A stretch of DNA of 5,974 nucleotides. It comes from an uncultured Marmoricola sp. (GTDB taxonomy: Bacteria > Actinomycetota > Actinomycetes > Propionibacteriales > Nocardioidaceae). A program made the translations under genes and the position numbers. The notes below the pieces were generated by a model. It made no database searches, was not told the DNA's origin, and worked only from the letters and a program-made list of their open reading frames with translations. Shown in pieces: positions 5,511 through 5,974 of the stretch. The first letter of the stretch is position 1, and every line of letters starts with the position of its first letter. The DNA is taken from NCBI GenBank assembly GCA_937868455.1, contig CALMMO010000362.1:1-5974 (forward strand), read 5' to 3'.

Positions 5511-5974
5511 ATGTCAAGTCTGAGCATGACTCGACGCGTGGCCATCGCAGCAACGGTGGCCGCCCTGGGTCTCACCGCCTGCGGTGGGCAGGGGGCCACT
5601 GGCCCAGCCACGAAGGTCGTAACGATCGATGACATCAAGGCCGGGACCAAGATCGACATCACGTTCTGGCACGGCCAGACCGCTGACGCCGCCAAGATCT
5701 TGGGCGGGTTGGCCCGTGAGTACGAGAAGGCGCACCCCGGTGTGACCATCCATGACTCAGCCGGTGCCTCCACGACAGATGAGTTGTTGACCAAACTCCA
5801 AGCCGGGTTCGCCTCCGACACGTTCCCTGACGTGAGCTATGCCTACGGGTCCTGGGTGGCCAAGCTGGGTAGTTCGGGTCGCACCTTGGATATCAAGCCA
5901 CTCATCGACGCCGACCCCAAGGCATGGGAAGAGTTCCCCGAGGCGGCACGCGCGACCGCGACCGTCGGCTCCAA
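5511..5974 (+). CDS. Second ABC sugar-binding lipoprotein, paralog of the upstream gene (3' end outside window)
   Basis: The frame is open from the ATG at 5511 to the right edge, giving 154 complete codons. The signal peptide contains Arg-Arg (8-9), a hydrophobic core and the lipobox LTAC with Cys24, the same position as in the upstream protein. The mature region begins with IDITFWHGQT and aligns without gaps to the upstream protein. By hand count about 76 of 108 residues are identical (roughly 70%) between VEITWWHG and EFGDK of the first copy. The stretch DSAGASTTDELLTK is identical in both. The region just after the lipid-anchored cysteine and the segment after TLDI differ more. At the DNA level, synonymous positions differ often in this conserved block, so the duplication is not recent. 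It would serve the same or a related permease, possibly with a different sugar preference. It may use the in-frame ATG at 5526 instead, although the ribosome binding site favours 5511. Confidence 0.92.
   Translation, partial: MSSLSMTRRVAIAATVAALGLTACGGQGATGPATKVVTIDDIKAGTKIDITFWHGQTADAAKILGGLAREYEKAHPGVTIHDSAGASTTDELLTKLQAGFASDTFPDVSYAYGSWVAKLGSSGRTLDIKPLIDADPKAWEEFPEAARATATVGS

Overview
The window looks like part of a carbohydrate uptake and breakdown locus from a high-GC Gram-positive (actinobacterial) chromosome. The evidence is the GC-rich sequence with G/C-biased third codon positions, three predicted secreted lipoproteins with actinobacterial-style signal peptides (LSAC, LAGC, LTAC lipoboxes), GTG starts, and two divergent genes with no recognisable Shine-Dalgarno sequence, which suggests leaderless mRNAs. 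I cannot name a genus. I saw no RNA gene, mobile element, CRISPR array or phage gene.

Layout. Bases 1-355 hold the C-terminal end of a GH4-type NAD-dependent glycosidase on the + strand. It overlaps the start of a lipoprotein of about 566 aa (358-2058) that I read as an uncharacterised TIM-barrel glycosidase-like protein with a C-terminal beta-sandwich. A long hairpin (2059-2099) fills the gap to a convergent gene, a TIM-barrel amidohydrolase on the - strand (2091-3179). A divergent control region of about 100 bp (3180-3280), rich in TGCGCA/TGCGCG elements, separates that gene from a + strand operon. The operon contains a GlmS-like SIS sugar-phosphate isomerase (3281-4168) and an ABC sugar-binding lipoprotein (4180-5499). 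It ends, within this window, with a second, paralogous binding lipoprotein (5511 to the right edge, truncated). The last two intergenic gaps are both exactly 11 bases.

How the genes may work together (inference): the lipoprotein glycosidase could act outside the membrane on a glycan. The two binding proteins would deliver the products to an ABC permease probably encoded beyond the right edge. The GH4 enzyme would split the imported glycoside in the cytoplasm. The SIS protein would convert an aldose- or amino-sugar phosphate to the ketose phosphate. The amidohydrolase would act on a ring-opened, lactone or amide intermediate. The substrate cannot be read from the sequence. The SIS protein keeps all the GlmS isomerase-site residues, which makes an amino-sugar or other hexose-6-phosphate plausible but not proven.
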